Source of the DNA: Candidatus Saccharimonadota bacterium
GTDB taxonomy: Bacteria; Patescibacteriota; Saccharimonadia; Saccharimonadales; UBA4665
Direction of reading: 5' to 3'
NCBI GenBank assembly: GCA_002746885.1
Contig: PDRS01000006.1
Coordinates: 186,001 to 250,000 of the forward strand
Length of the DNA: 64,000 nucleotides
Shown: positions 17,789 to 30,913 of the stretch, in pieces
Layout: each line of letters starts with the position of its first letter
How positions within the stretch are numbered: position 1 is the first letter of the stretch
The notes under the pieces: model-generated
What the model was told of the DNA's origin: nothing
The model's database searches: none
What the model saw: the letters and a program-made list of their open reading frames with translations, nothing else
Translations under genes and position numbers: made by a program

Positions 17789-19255
17789 ATGAAAAATAAT
17801 GCGTCGCTTGTCTACAACATGTTTTTGGTGGTGGGTGATGCAGTTGCGCTGCTCGCAAGCTTCATTGCAGCCTTTATTATTCGCAGCGCCAGCGATGTTG
17901 CCGTCGCAAACCCCATGAGCGGGGAAACCTATGTGCTGATATTTGTTAGCCTGCTTCCTTTCTGGATTTTCATTTTCGCGCTGCTGGGTCTTTACAACGC
18001 CAACATATACGAGCGTCGCTTCGCTGAGGCCGGCCGACTGTTTGTTGGTGCTTTCATAGGTTTGCTGTTCATGGTGTTTTGGGATTACATGAGTTTGCAG
18101 GCAGTTTTCCCGGCCAAATTGGTGCCAGTGTATGGTTTCGCCATTGCCTTTTTGCTTTTGCTCTTACTTCGCAATATCGCACGTATCGTCAGGACAGCTT
18201 TGTTCAACTTTGGAGTAGGACTTAATCATATCGTCATCGTCGGCAAAACGCCTATTACCCGCGAACTTGTCGACTCGCTCGCCAACACGAAGCTTTCGGG
18301 CTACCGTATCGCTGCGGTCGTGGGGTATGGCAAACGCCTGCCCGACGGCATACCAACTTACCCAAACTTTGGCACATTCCTAAAATCGCAGCCCGATGAC
18401 ATTCACAACATACTGCAAACCGAGCTATACGCCGATGAGCAGCGGAACGCCGAAATATTTGATTACGCGCAGCAGCATCACATTAGCTATCGGTTTGTGC
18501 CAGGCAATGACGAGCTGTTCATGGGAAATATAGACGTAGATCTGTTTCGCAATAGCATACCGGTTATACACGTACACCACACCGCGCTGTTTGGGTGGGG
18601 CCGTATTTTGAAACGACTTACCGATATACTGTTTGGCGGTCTGCTGCTGCTGGTCAGTCTGCCGCTGTGGCTACTTGCCGCCATTCTCATAAAAATAAGT
18701 GATGTTTCTGGACCAGTTTTTTACCGAGCAAAGCGTATGAGCCGATTTGGCGCACCAATTTACGTGTATAAGTTTCGCACCATGAAACAAGCTTACAACA
18801 ACATGTCCCCCGAAGAAGGTTTTGCTAAAATGGGCAGACCAGAGCTGGCAAAACAATACCGCAGACAGGGCGATCAGCTCGCCAATGACCCGCGTGTTAC
18901 TGCGGTTGGCCGCCTACTCCGCAGCGCCAGTCTAGACGAGTTGCCGCAGCTCTGGAATGTCGTACACGGCGACATCAGCCTTGTGGGACCGAGAGCACTC
19001 GACAGCTACGAACTAGAGCAGTACGAAAAGCGCAGCCTGATCCTCAGCGTCAAATCTGGCTTAACCAGTCTTGCGCTCGTTTCAGGACGGCACGCGATGA
19101 GTTTTGAAGAACGACGAAAGCTCGACGTGTACTACGTGCAAAACTGGAGCTTCTGGCTCGACATCGTTATCATAACTAAAACTATTCGCGTTGTCGTTGA
19201 ACGGCTTTTCAGGCGCGGCGCGCGCTATGATGGAGCAGCAGATGGCAGGCAATAA
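17789..19255 (+). CDS. Polyprenyl-phosphate sugar-1-phosphate transferase (exopolysaccharide priming enzyme)
   Basis: N-terminal TM bundle; C-terminal bacterial sugar transferase domain ([23 protein letters not shown]...[20 protein letters not shown]). Confidence 0.92.
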   Translation: MKNNASLVYNMFLVVGDAVALLASFIAAFIIRSASDVAVANPMSGETYVLIFVSLLPFWIFIFALLGLYNANIYERRFAEAGRLFVGAFIGLLFMVFWDYMSLQAVFPAKLVPVYGFAIAFLLLLLLRNIARIVRTALFNFGVGLNHIVIVGKTPITRELVDSLANTKLSGYRIAAVVGYGKRLPDGIPTYPNFGTFLKSQPDDIHNILQTELYADEQRNAEIFDYAQQHHISYRFVPGNDELFMGNIDVDLFRNSIPVIHVHHTALFGWGRILKRLTDILFGGLLLLVSLPLWLLAAILIKISDVSGPVFYRAKRMSRFGAPIYVYKFRTMKQAYNNMSPEEGFAKMGRPELAKQYRRQGDQLANDPRVTAVGRLLRSASLDELPQLWNVVHGDISLVGPRALDSYELEQYEKRSLILSVKSGLTSLALVSGRHAMSFEERRKLDVYYVQNWSFWLDIVIITKTIRVVVERLFRRGARYDGAADGRQ

Positions 19256-19342
19256 ACAACAGCAAGACAGTATGGCGCATGAGCGGCTTCGAGGCTTGCT
19301 GGTTTTACGAAAACAAAGTCATGCTCTAGGATCGCTACTTCC

Positions 19343-20461
19343 ATGACTAAGAAACCTCAGTCCTCTCTCAGAGTAGCGATTGTGCATGACTGGTTGGTTG
19401 GCGGCGGAGCGGAGCTAGTTGTCGAACAACTCCACACGCTCTTCCCTGAAGCACCCATTTATACCTCGTACGCCACCGAGGAATGGCGGCGGCGATTAGG
19501 CGGTAAGGTTGTGACCGGCTGGCTACAACCTCTCGGAGCCCTACGAAAATACCTGCCCTTTTTACGCATATGGTACTTTACGCACCTGAAGCTGCAGGAC
19601 TACGATCTCGTTATCAGCAGTTCTGGCGCAGAGGCAAAGGGTATACGCGTACCAAAAACCACTCTGCACATAAACTACTGCCATGCCCCGACGCATTATT
19701 ACTGGAGCCGTTATGAAGAATATATGAAGCGGCCGGGTTTTGGCGTGTTCGATCCGCTTGCTCGTTTTGGGCTGTGGTTACTCGTCAAACCGCTCCGACG
19801 CTGGGATTTGCGGGCAGCACAACGACCAGACTATATGATCGCAAACTCAACGCACACGCAGCACGAGATTGAAAAATATTATGGCCGCAAAAGTAGCGTT
19901 ATTTTTCCGCCCGTACATGTGGCGCGCTTTCAGCAACGCCGCAGCGGTGCGCGCAAAGGACTGCTCATTTCCGGCAGACAAACACCGTACAAACGGTTTG
20001 ATCTCGCAGTGGTTGCCTGCACGAAGCTTGGTTTGCCGCTAACAGTCATAGGAGACGGACCAGACAACGCGCGGCTAAAGCGGCTGAGCGGTAAGAGCGT
20101 TACGTTTTTGGGCATGGTTTCGGACGAAATTTTAGCGGAAGAGCTTGCGCGGGCCGAAGGTTTTATTTTCCCTGGTATAGATGATTTTGGCATCATGGCG
20201 GTTGAGGCAATGGCGGCAGGCACACCGGTCTTGGCGTACAAAGCAGGCGGGGCGCTCGACTACATAAAACCAGGTGTCACTGGAAGCTTTTTTGGCGCGC
20301 AAACACTCAAATCGCTGGCTAGCGCGCTCAAACAATTTAATCCCAAAGGATATAGCAGCGCTGCCATACGCGCCTACGCGCAGAAGTTTTCAGAAGTACG
20401 TTTTCAGCAGGAGATGCAAAAATACCTCACACAATGCCGTAAAAAGGCGTCGACGAAATAA
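19343..20461 (+). CDS. GT4-like glycosyltransferase
   Basis: VAIVHDWLVGGGAELVVEQL; LISGRQTPYKRFDLAVVA; GFIFPGIDDFGIMAVEAMAAGTPVLAYKAGG. Confidence 0.9.
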   Translation: MTKKPQSSLRVAIVHDWLVGGGAELVVEQLHTLFPEAPIYTSYATEEWRRRLGGKVVTGWLQPLGALRKYLPFLRIWYFTHLKLQDYDLVISSSGAEAKGIRVPKTTLHINYCHAPTHYYWSRYEEYMKRPGFGVFDPLARFGLWLLVKPLRRWDLRAAQRPDYMIANSTHTQHEIEKYYGRKSSVIFPPVHVARFQQRRSGARKGLLISGRQTPYKRFDLAVVACTKLGLPLTVIGDGPDNARLKRLSGKSVTFLGMVSDEILAEELARAEGFIFPGIDDFGIMAVEAMAAGTPVLAYKAGGALDYIKPGVTGSFFGAQTLKSLASALKQFNPKGYSSAAIRAYAQKFSEVRFQQEMQKYLTQCRKKASTK

Positions 20462-20649
20462 AGACTTTGCGCAAACATTCAAATACGCTAGCAGTTCGTT
20501 CATGGCGCGACGTACACAAGAAAATAGCGCAACAAAGACAAATAGCGCTCCGTAGAGTAGGCTATGAACACCATTTTTGTGCAGAGATGGATTTTCGGGC
20601 GTATAGTAGTACGTACGAACAATGACCTCCCTAGAGAAAGGATGTTTGC

Positions 20650-22485
20650 ATGTGCGGAATTGTCGGTTATATAGGAACTGAGAAAAAAGGTGTTTCGGTC
20701 GTACTTACGGGCCTAGAGGCTCTTGAGTATCGCGGATATGATTCGGCGGGTATTGCCTTTGCAGCCAACGGACAGATCACCGCAACAAAGCAAACCGGAC
20801 GCGTCCACGCGCTTGCTGAATCGCTAGGCAATCCGCATACGGAAAGTATGACCGCCATTGGCCACACTCGCTGGGCCACACACGGCACGCCAACCGTTGC
20901 AAACGCGCACCCGCACTATAACGCAGACCGAACCATCATGGTCGTACATAACGGCATCATAGAGAACCATGCCGAGCTGCGTGATAGCTTGCAAAAACAA
21001 GGCTATGAATTTGTAACCGACACAGACACAGAAGTCATTCCACATTTGCTAGATTTCTACGCGCGAACTTCTCAGAACTTTCAAGACGCTTTTCGTCGAA
21101 CGCTTGAGCAGCTGCGGGGGGCGTATGGCTTAGTCGTTATGACATCGTATGAGCCAGATGCACTCTACGCCGCACGGTTAGGTAGTCCGCTTGTGCTCGG
21201 TATTACTGAAGACAAAGGTCTTATTCTGGCTTCTGATCCGACCGCACTCATGGCGCATACTAAGCAAGTTGTATACCTAAACGACTCTGAATACGTGGTT
21301 GCGCGGCGCGGCGGCGAGTACACACTGCACGACCTCACAAAAGATATGCCTGTTGTGCGGCCAACCGAAACACTCGATTATGACGCCGATAAAGCACTGC
21401 TGGGCGATTATCCACATTTTATGCTGAAAGAAATATATGAAGCGCCGCAAACAATTCGCTCGGCGACGCTTGGGCGCATAAAGCCAGAGAGCGGGATTGT
21501 GAAGTTGGGCGGCCTGGAGAACGTGGCCGATCAACTGAAGTATATTGATCGCATCGTTATTGTTGCTTGCGGTACTTCATACTACGCTGGGTTGGTTGGC
21601 GAGTACCTCATCGAAGAAGTAGCGGGCATACCCGTAGAAGTGCAGCTGGCGAGCGAGTTTAAGTATCGAGACGAGCCGTTTTCACGCAGTACCGTCCTGC
21701 TCGCCATTTCGCAGTCTGGCGAAACAGCCGACACCATCGCCGCCATACAGAAAGTTGAAAACTACGGTGTATTGAAGCTTGGCGTCGTAAACGCAACCGG
21801 TAGTACCATCGCCCGCATGACTGACGCGGGCGTATATTGCCATGCCGGCCCAGAGCAAGCCGTCGCCAGCACAAAAGCCTTTTTGGCCCAGGTAACGGTG
21901 CTTTCGCTGATAGCCTTGTACCTGAGTGATGGCAAAAGCCCGCTCTACAAACCACTACTCACCGAGCTAGACACTCTACCTCAAAAGGCCGAAGCGATCC
22001 TCGCCGGAGCTGAAAATACAAAAAATATTGCGCTACAGTACAAAGATTGCCGCGATTTTCTGTTCATTGGCCGCAAGTATGGTTTTCCATGTGCACTTGA
22101 GGGAGCTTTAAAACTCAAAGAAGTTAGCTACCTACACGCCGAAGGCTACGCGGCAGGAGAAATGAAACATGGGCCGCTCGCCATGATTGACCCCAACTTT
22201 CCTAGCTTTGCCATTGCGCCAAATAACGATTTGCTCGAAAAAATGTACAGCAACATGGAAGAAATACGTGCTCGCGATGGCAAAATCGTTGCCGTTGGCA
22301 CCAAAGGAAACACGCAGCTACACGAACTCGCCAGCGACGTTATAACCATACCAGAAACAATGGAACAAACTTCGCCCCTGCTTGTTGCTATCGTCATGCA
22401 GTTGTTTGCCTACTACATCGCCGTAGAAAAAGGGCTCGATGTCGATAAGCCTCGCAACCTCGCCAAATCCGTCACCGTTGAGTAG
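20650..22485 (+). CDS. glmS: Glutamine-fructose-6-phosphate aminotransferase (isomerizing)
   Basis: MCGIVGYIGTEKKG N-terminal nucleophile; two SIS domains (AISQSGETADTIAAI); C-terminal NLAKSVTVE. Confidence 0.96.
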   Translation: MCGIVGYIGTEKKGVSVVLTGLEALEYRGYDSAGIAFAANGQITATKQTGRVHALAESLGNPHTESMTAIGHTRWATHGTPTVANAHPHYNADRTIMVVHNGIIENHAELRDSLQKQGYEFVTDTDTEVIPHLLDFYARTSQNFQDAFRRTLEQLRGAYGLVVMTSYEPDALYAARLGSPLVLGITEDKGLILASDPTALMAHTKQVVYLNDSEYVVARRGGEYTLHDLTKDMPVVRPTETLDYDADKALLGDYPHFMLKEIYEAPQTIRSATLGRIKPESGIVKLGGLENVADQLKYIDRIVIVACGTSYYAGLVGEYLIEEVAGIPVEVQLASEFKYRDEPFSRSTVLLAISQSGETADTIAAIQKVENYGVLKLGVVNATGSTIARMTDAGVYCHAGPEQAVASTKAFLAQVTVLSLIALYLSDGKSPLYKPLLTELDTLPQKAEAILAGAENTKNIALQYKDCRDFLFIGRKYGFPCALEGALKLKEVSYLHAEGYAAGEMKHGPLAMIDPNFPSFAIAPNNDLLEKMYSNMEEIRARDGKIVAVGTKGNTQLHELASDVITIPETMEQTSPLLVAIVMQLFAYYIAVEKGLDVDKPRNLAKSVTVE

Positions 22486-22525
22486 GATTACTTATGTATA
22501 ACTGACTGCTACGCGGCGCGGCGAA

Positions 22526-22978
22526 TTAGTCGGCCTCGTAGCCAGTTGCTCTGTTTATGCGCGTCGAAGAGTCTGGTTTTCCTGCGCCCGCGTCGAAGCG
22601 CATGACTATACCGTAGCGCTCACATACTTCTGTTTCGGGAATTGCGGCTGTCGAATTACGATCGCCGCCGTTTGCAAATGTGAGCTCGTCATTTGGATAC
22701 TTTTTCGCCAGCATCTCCAAGGTTTTGATTTGCGGCTGAGAGCTCGATGTACCCTGTGTATCGATAGACAAAACGACCTCGTCAACATCTCGGAGGGCGC
22801 GCATGAGCCGCATGCGGTTTTGTTCATCAAGGATAATCTTCCCTTTTTTGAGGAGTTGTTGTTTGTCATTATTAACAATAACGATGAGCCTATCGCCCAT
22901 TGCCTTGGCCGCTTCTATCATGTCGAGATGACCGCCGTGAAGGGGGTTAAAATATCCGCTGATAATTGTGGTTTTCAT
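22526..22978 (-). CDS. Cytidylyltransferase-like nucleotidyltransferase
   Basis: TIISGYFNPLHGGHLDMIEAAKAMGDRLIVIVNNDKQQ. Confidence 0.85.
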   Translation of the reverse strand: MKTTIISGYFNPLHGGHLDMIEAAKAMGDRLIVIVNNDKQQLLKKGKIILDEQNRMRLMRALRDVDEVVLSIDTQGTSSSQPQIKTLEMLAKKYPNDELTFANGGDRNSTAAIPETEVCERYGIVMRFDAGAGKPDSSTRINRATGYEAD

Positions 22979-23041
22979 GACGCACATTATACAGAGTTGC
23001 AGCGAAACGGTATACTATACGAGTGAACTAAGGAGGATGTT

Positions 23042-24391
23042 TTGGGAAATATAGCGGGAATTTTTAAGGCGTACGATATACGAGGAGCGGTCGGCACAGA
23101 ACTCAATGAAGCCGTGGCGAAGGGCATCGGCAAAGCGCTAGCCGATATACTCGGACCAGGTAAGGTTGCCGTAGGCCGAGACATGCGGCCTGATTCGGGC
23201 GCACTGGCAGATGCAGTTATTGCGGGATTGACTGAACAGGGGCGAGACATTATTGACATCGGACAAGTCACGTCGGATATGATCTACTTTGCTGTTGGGT
23301 CTATGGGTCTAGCCGGCGGCGCCATGATTACCGCCAGCCACAACCCTGGCAAAGATAACGGTATCAAGCTTTGTCGCGAACAAGCAAAACCCATTGGCCA
23401 CGAGAGCGGCTTGTTTGATATACGCGACGCGGTCATGCAAGACAGCTACGCCGATCCTGCCCCGCAGCGCGGTAGCGTCGAACAAAAAACCATCGATGAA
23501 GCCTGGATACAGCACGTGCTTTCCTTTGTTGACGCCGATAAACTAAAGCCGATGCACATCGCTGTTGACGCCGGTAACGGCATGGCGGGCAAGATAGTTC
23601 CGCAGCTAGCACCCCGTGTTCCGTGGAAAATCGAAGAAATGTACTTCGAACTAGACGGCACATTCCCTAACCACGAAGCTAATCCGCTGAAGTTTGAAAC
23701 ACTGGCAGATATGATTGACCTCATCAAAGAAAAAGGTCTCGACGGCGGGGCGGCATTCGACGGCGACGGCGACCGAGCATTTCTGGTCGACGAAACCGGC
23801 ACCGTACTAACGGGCGGCGTCATGAGCGCCATGATGGCGGACTATTTCCTACAACAACACCCGGGCGCAAAAATTGTATATGACGTCCGCAACAGTCGAA
23901 CAGTACCACACGTCGTTGCATCGGGCGGCGGTACGCCGCTGCTAGAGCGCGTTGGCCACGCCAACATCAAACGTCGTATGCTCGAAGAAGACGCTGTTTT
24001 TGGCGGTGAAGCCAGCGGCCATTTCTTTTTCCGCGACAACTGGTACGCAGATAGCGGTCTCATAGGCGCAGTCATTGGCCTGTATGTCGCAGGCTTGAGC
24101 GGCAAAAAGCTGTCCGAACTACGCGAACAATACACTCATTTTGCCGCGATACCAGAGATCAACTTCGTCGTCGAAGAAAAAGACGAGGCCATCGACCGTC
24201 TCAGCCAAGCTTTTGGCGAATACAAGCAAAGTCGACTGGACGGTTTGACCGTCGAGCTCGGCAACGACACCTGGTTTAATGTCCGCCCCAGCAACACCGA
24301 GCCCGTCATGCGCCTCAACGCCGAATCCAGTGACCAAGCGACTCTGGACGACCTGGTAGAAAAAGTAAAGCAACTAATCGCAGGAGAATAG
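23042..24391 (+). CDS. Phosphomannomutase/phosphoglucomutase
   Basis: FKAYDIRG; MITASHNPGKDNGIKL; FDGDGDRAFLVDE; RPSNTEPVMRL; TTG start after SD AAGGAGG. Confidence 0.93.
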   Translation: MGNIAGIFKAYDIRGAVGTELNEAVAKGIGKALADILGPGKVAVGRDMRPDSGALADAVIAGLTEQGRDIIDIGQVTSDMIYFAVGSMGLAGGAMITASHNPGKDNGIKLCREQAKPIGHESGLFDIRDAVMQDSYADPAPQRGSVEQKTIDEAWIQHVLSFVDADKLKPMHIAVDAGNGMAGKIVPQLAPRVPWKIEEMYFELDGTFPNHEANPLKFETLADMIDLIKEKGLDGGAAFDGDGDRAFLVDETGTVLTGGVMSAMMADYFLQQHPGAKIVYDVRNSRTVPHVVASGGGTPLLERVGHANIKRRMLEEDAVFGGEASGHFFFRDNWYADSGLIGAVIGLYVAGLSGKKLSELREQYTHFAAIPEINFVVEEKDEAIDRLSQAFGEYKQSRLDGLTVELGNDTWFNVRPSNTEPVMRLNAESSDQATLDDLVEKVKQLIAGE

Positions 24392-25974
<1,583 letters not shown>

Positions 25975-26832
25975 ATGGACGATCGAAAAATCTTTATCGT
26001 TGGTGCAAATGGTCAACTAGGAACAGCTCTGCGTCAAAAATATCCCCAGGCACGTTATGCTGACATTGAAGAAATGGATATCACTGACCCCGTTTCTGTA
26101 GCAAATTACGACTGGTCAGGAATAGAGATTTTAATAAACGCCGCCGCCTACACAAACGTTGACGGCGCTGAAACTTCAGAAGGCCGAGTTGCTGCCTGGA
26201 AAGTAAACGCTAGCTCCGTTGCTCATTTAGCTGCGGCATGCCAAAAACATGATATGACCCTCGTGCACATATCGAGTGACTATGTGTTTGACGGCACACA
26301 AGATCCACATACTGAGGATGAGTCGTTTAGTCCACTCGGCGTGTACGGGCAAAGTAAAGCAGCCGGCGACCTGGTGACGGCAACGCTCGAGAAATATTAC
26401 ATTTTGCGAGCGACTTGGGTTATCGGCGAAGGCAAAAACTTTGTTCGAACTATGCTCGGTCTAGCCGAAAAAGGTATTTCGCCGACCGTTGTGTGCGATC
26501 AGGTGGGGCGACTTACCTTTACGGGCGAGCTCGTACGAATTGTCGACCACCTCCTGACGACTGGTGCCGATTACGGCACCTATAACGCCACAAACAGCGG
26601 GAAAGTTGCGAGCTGGTCAGAGATTACGCGCGACATTTTCACTCTTGCTGGTTACGACGAGTTGACTGTCACCGACATTTCCACGGCCGACTACTATGCC
26701 GGCAAAGAGGGTATCGCCCCTCGCCCGCTTAATAGCAACATGAATCTCAGCAAACTACACGCAACTGGTTTTACGTCACACGACTGGATGGAAGATATGA
26801 CTGCGTACATCAAGAAGGAGCTACAACAATGA
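25975..26832 (+). CDS. rfbD: dTDP-4-dehydrorhamnose reductase
   Basis: [59 protein letters not shown]. Confidence 0.93.
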   Translation: MDDRKIFIVGANGQLGTALRQKYPQARYADIEEMDITDPVSVANYDWSGIEILINAAAYTNVDGAETSEGRVAAWKVNASSVAHLAAACQKHDMTLVHISSDYVFDGTQDPHTEDESFSPLGVYGQSKAAGDLVTATLEKYYILRATWVIGEGKNFVRTMLGLAEKGISPTVVCDQVGRLTFTGELVRIVDHLLTTGADYGTYNATNSGKVASWSEITRDIFTLAGYDELTVTDISTADYYAGKEGIAPRPLNSNMNLSKLHATGFTSHDWMEDMTAYIKKELQQ

Positions 26833-27686
26833 AAGGAATTATTCTCGCTGGCGGTTCGGGCACACGACTGCACCCTATCACCAAAGCAATTAGCAAACAA
26901 CAGATACCTATTTACGATAAGCCGATGGTCTACTACCCCCTGACCACCCTCATGCAAGCGGGCATACGGGATATTTTGATTATCACGACGCCCGAAGACC
27001 AGGCCGGATTTCAGCGCCTGCTCGGTGACGGCAGTCAGTGGGGTATTGCCCTGCAATACGCCGTGCAACCCTCGCCAGATGGACTGGCTCAAGCGTTTAT
27101 TATCGGCGAGACCTTCATCGGAAATGACACCGTCGCGCTCGTGCTTGGAGACAATATTTTTCACGGCCACCGGCTCGATGAATCACTCAAAGGCTGCACT
27201 AATCCAGATGGCGGCATTGTCTTTGCATACCAAGTTTCTGATCCAGAACGCTACGGTGTTGTAGAGTTTGACGCCAACATGAAGGCAGTTTCCATAGAGG
27301 AAAAACCAGCTGAACCAAAATCAAACTACGCGGTTGTGGGGTTGTACTTTTACGACAACGACGTGGTAGAAATCGCTAAATCAATCAAACCAAGTAGCCG
27401 CGGCGAACTGGAAATTACCACTGTCAACGAAGTGTACCTACAGCGCAATAAGCTCAAAGTAACCACGCTGGACGAAGGGGACGTTTGGCTCGACACCGGC
27501 ACGATTGATTCGCTACACGACGCGACTGACTACGTCCGCGTCATACAAAAACGCACTGGGCAAATCATCGGTTCGCCAGAAATGATAGCTTACGAACAGG
27601 GCTTCATCAGCACCGATCAACTCGCCGCACTCGCCGAACCGCTCCGAAAGTCTGGCTATGGCGCGTATTTATCGAACTCCCGATAA
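26829..27686 (+). CDS. rfbA: Glucose-1-phosphate thymidylyltransferase
   Basis: [41 protein letters not shown] overlap with rfbD. Confidence 0.96.
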   Translation: MKGIILAGGSGTRLHPITKAISKQQIPIYDKPMVYYPLTTLMQAGIRDILIITTPEDQAGFQRLLGDGSQWGIALQYAVQPSPDGLAQAFIIGETFIGNDTVALVLGDNIFHGHRLDESLKGCTNPDGGIVFAYQVSDPERYGVVEFDANMKAVSIEEKPAEPKSNYAVVGLYFYDNDVVEIAKSIKPSSRGELEITTVNEVYLQRNKLKVTTLDEGDVWLDTGTIDSLHDATDYVRVIQKRTGQIIGSPEMIAYEQGFISTDQLAALAEPLRKSGYGAYLSNSR

Positions 27687-27844
27687 CCTCCCAAGTAAGC
27701 CTAACGCCTGTTCACTGCTCTCTTGTACTGTAGCCATAGTCATCGTCAATGATGTTTAAGCAGCCGAGAGTGGATGGTTTTCTTTTTTATTTCATAACAT
27801 AGTATTGCATTCATTTCGCTCATGGTTTATAATATAGTCATAGA

Positions 27845-28459
27845 ATGCGCAAACAAATACAAGAAATGCAGGGCTCAAAACCAATGAAAAAAAACTATCA
27901 TCAAAACGTAAATCCTCTTCGTATCACACTTATTATTGCTGGTCTTGTTGTTGGCTTAGCGCTTGTTTTCGTTATACTCGAGAAAACTCATGTCATAGAC
28001 CTCGTGAAAGACCCAGACAATTCTACAAACCAAACTGGGCCAACAAAGGAAGAGCGAGAACAGCAGACAAAAACAGATGCAGCCACAAAACAACGCTATC
28101 TGGATGATGCTTACAAGCCTGATACTCAAAACAGCAATACCCCTCCAGACGAACCCGAAACAAATAACCAAACGGCGGCTTCGCTTGATCTTTCTGCGTC
28201 ACAGAACGGGGATTCAGTGACAGTCCTCACAAAAATCACCGGGATAACCGATGGGAAGTGCACACTGCGCATCACGAACGGAAGCACGACCCCCGCAAAC
28301 AAAGAGGCAGCCGTCATCTATCAGCCCGAATTTTCTTCGTGTGCTGGTTTTAGCGTGCCGACTAGCTATGCTGGCACCGGTACGTGGAGCATCACTGTAA
28401 GTGTTGACCCGCTCAGCGGTTCGGGCGTCACCGAAACAGTGACACTGGAGGTAAAGTAG
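27845..28459 (+). CDS. Hypothetical membrane-anchored extracytoplasmic protein (start uncertain; 27887 possible)
   Basis: Single TM (ITLIIAGLVVGLALVFVIL) followed by polar linker and beta-rich domain. Confidence 0.65.
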   Translation: MRKQIQEMQGSKPMKKNYHQNVNPLRITLIIAGLVVGLALVFVILEKTHVIDLVKDPDNSTNQTGPTKEEREQQTKTDAATKQRYLDDAYKPDTQNSNTPPDEPETNNQTAASLDLSASQNGDSVTVLTKITGITDGKCTLRITNGSTTPANKEAAVIYQPEFSSCAGFSVPTSYAGTGTWSITVSVDPLSGSGVTETVTLEVK

Positions 28460-28460
28460 C

Positions 28461-30887
28461 ATGAAGTGGTTTGTGCGTTTGCTCGTCACTTCGTTTGTGC
28501 TCACAACTGTGGTGTCGAGCGCGCTCCCACAGCCTAGTGGCGCGGTAACCGCTTCGGACTGGAAAGCCGGCCGCATAGTTGATGATGGCATTTTCACGAA
28601 CGAGCACGACATGTCCGTATCGGACATTCAAAACTTCTTAAACAGTAAGGTGCCCAACTGCGATACGAACGGCACGCAGCCTGCGAGTGAGTATGGTCGA
28701 CCAGATCTGACGCACGCTCAGTACGCCGCCAGTCGTGGCTGGCCAGGTCCGCCATATGTCTGCTTGCGCAACTACCATGAGGTGCCCAAGACTACTCCAG
28801 GGCCAGGCGTACCAGACAATAGCTACAACCACGGCGGCGGCGCCTTCCCTGGCGGAGTCAGCGCTGCCCAGCTCATACACGATGCAGCCGTGCAGCACCG
28901 CATCAGCCCCAAAGTTTTGCTCGTAAAGCTCGGGACCGAGTCTGCGGGACCGCTCACGACGGACACATGGCCATTACAAAACCAATTCACCTACGCAATG
29001 GGGGCGCACTGCCCCGACAGCGGCCCCGGCGGCAGCGCAAACTGCGACGGTAACTATGCAGGGTTTTCGATCCAGATTTCTGAAGCGGCCGCGTTGCTGC
29101 GTTGGTATTTGGATAGTATGTCGCAGCCCTGGTGGCAGTACAAAAAACCATATCAAGTGAACAGTATTTTATGGAATGTTGCTCCCTCAGGCTGCGGTGC
29201 TGGTAATGTGTATATTGAGTCTAAATCAACAGCCGCTTTATATACCTACACCCCTTATCAACCCAATGCGGCTGCGCTAGCAAATATGTACGGGACGGGG
29301 GACGGGTGCAGCGCGTACGGCAACCGAAATTTTTGGCGAGTTTTCAACGACTGGTTCGGTCGCTCTTCGGGGTCAATGCTCGTCCAAGCTCCCAGCTCTA
29401 CCACCGTCTACCTACTGACACAGAACAAACGATTCGCCATCCCCGACAGCGACATCTTGTATGCCTACGGCCTACATACGACACCCGTTGAGGCAGTCAG
29501 CGATCAGTTTATTGCAGCAACAGAAGATGGCGGTGTCATAGGCCCACTTTTCATGACACCAGGTGACAACACCGTCTATTTGGCAGATGGCGGACAAAAG
29601 AACGGTATTGCCAGTAACGATTATTGTGTAATGTGGGGTCTTGACTGCGACAACCCCGACGCGGTTAAAGTTATAGGTCTCGAAATCGCCAACAGCCTTA
29701 CCTTAAACCCACCGCTCCAACCAATAATGAAGTTTAGCGGCAAATACTACCTAATGCAGAAAGGCAAGAAATGCCCATTCCTGTCGACCAAGGCTGCCCA
29801 AGAGCGAGGCTACAACCTTTCGCACAGCACACGCGTTATCAACTGGACAAATGCCATTCGACCATTTGGTGTAGCCTACCCAGAAAACAATAGTTTCATG
29901 AAAACCGCGTCTTCCGACGCTATCTATCTTTTCTCGCACGATATGTTCTACCAGATACCCGACTATGCAACGTTCATGCTCTGGATCGGAGAAGGCGGTC
30001 GGTTTGTGCTTGATACACACTCCGCGTACAACAAAACACCTCCAACAACATCAGGAACACTTCGCTCCGTCATCAAGACGTCCGACGGTTCGATCAGCGC
30101 GCTTGGTAAAACCTGGACATTGACGCTCCCAAACGCTTCATCAACGGCAAGTAACTACACCGACCTGTCAACTATGCCCGATGCACAGAATCTGTTTGCC
30201 AATCGCTCTAACATGCAGCTACAAGAGAATCAGGTAGTAGCAATACCCAGCGGAACGATTGTGGCTTTTAAGAACAATGAACTACGGCCTATACCATCCA
30301 TGACCGATCTAACAATTCAATATTCCACCGACGGTATTCTGGACGTCCCGTCTGACATTACAAAATTCTACCCAATCGGGAAGCTGGATATAGCGTCTGG
30401 TCGCCCCATTCGACCCAATGAGGCGGGCGGCAGTATGTACTTATATGGCGCAGATAAACAACTGTGGGCACTGAGAAGTCTATCCGAACTCAATGCTGCA
30501 AACCGTTGGTCGCCTGGCTTTGTAAAGACAAGCTTTGGCGAGATTGACTCGTCAGGCATAAAGATCTATGTGCGATTAGTATCTATCGCAAATAAAACCT
30601 ACGTGGTGCGCGACGACGGCACGGCTCAATCAATCCCCAATGCAACCCTAACGGCAAATCCATCAGTAATGCCAATCGAAGGTAGTCTTGTCGGCAAAAT
30701 CCCCACCTCATCCACGCCGATACGGTTTATTCGGCTCGACAACGGAACTATCTTCGCCGTCAAGACCAACTCAATTCATCCGATCCGCTCATTTTCGACG
30801 TATTCTGCCATGGGGGGTAGTCCCTCAAACACAGCTTCTCTGCCGCTGGAAGCAGTTTCTAGCTTCAAAATAGGCGATGTGCTTTAA
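28461..30887 (+). CDS. Secreted protein with N-terminal muramidase-like region and C-terminal repeats
   Basis: Signal peptide; AAQLIHDAAVQHRISPKVLLVKLGTESAG...; repeated ~60-aa units (NKRFAIPD, NELRPIPS, KQLWALRS, GTAQSIPN, NSIHPIRS). Confidence 0.7.
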   Translation: MKWFVRLLVTSFVLTTVVSSALPQPSGAVTASDWKAGRIVDDGIFTNEHDMSVSDIQNFLNSKVPNCDTNGTQPASEYGRPDLTHAQYAASRGWPGPPYVCLRNYHEVPKTTPGPGVPDNSYNHGGGAFPGGVSAAQLIHDAAVQHRISPKVLLVKLGTESAGPLTTDTWPLQNQFTYAMGAHCPDSGPGGSANCDGNYAGFSIQISEAAALLRWYLDSMSQPWWQYKKPYQVNSILWNVAPSGCGAGNVYIESKSTAALYTYTPYQPNAAALANMYGTGDGCSAYGNRNFWRVFNDWFGRSSGSMLVQAPSSTTVYLLTQNKRFAIPDSDILYAYGLHTTPVEAVSDQFIAATEDGGVIGPLFMTPGDNTVYLADGGQKNGIASNDYCVMWGLDCDNPDAVKVIGLEIANSLTLNPPLQPIMKFSGKYYLMQKGKKCPFLSTKAAQERGYNLSHSTRVINWTNAIRPFGVAYPENNSFMKTASSDAIYLFSHDMFYQIPDYATFMLWIGEGGRFVLDTHSAYNKTPPTTSGTLRSVIKTSDGSISALGKTWTLTLPNASSTASNYTDLSTMPDAQNLFANRSNMQLQENQVVAIPSGTIVAFKNNELRPIPSMTDLTIQYSTDGILDVPSDITKFYPIGKLDIASGRPIRPNEAGGSMYLYGADKQLWALRSLSELNAANRWSPGFVKTSFGEIDSSGIKIYVRLVSIANKTYVVRDDGTAQSIPNATLTANPSVMPIEGSLVGKIPTSSTPIRFIRLDNGTIFAVKTNSIHPIRSFSTYSAMGGSPSNTASLPLEAVSSFKIGDVL

Positions 30888-30913
30888 GCAGTATGCTTGC
30901 TATACTGGACTGT

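Noticed and set aside
20461-20650. Possible glmS ribozyme upstream of glmS
   Set aside because: The conserved ribozyme core is not visible; only a plain leader with SD GAAAGG.
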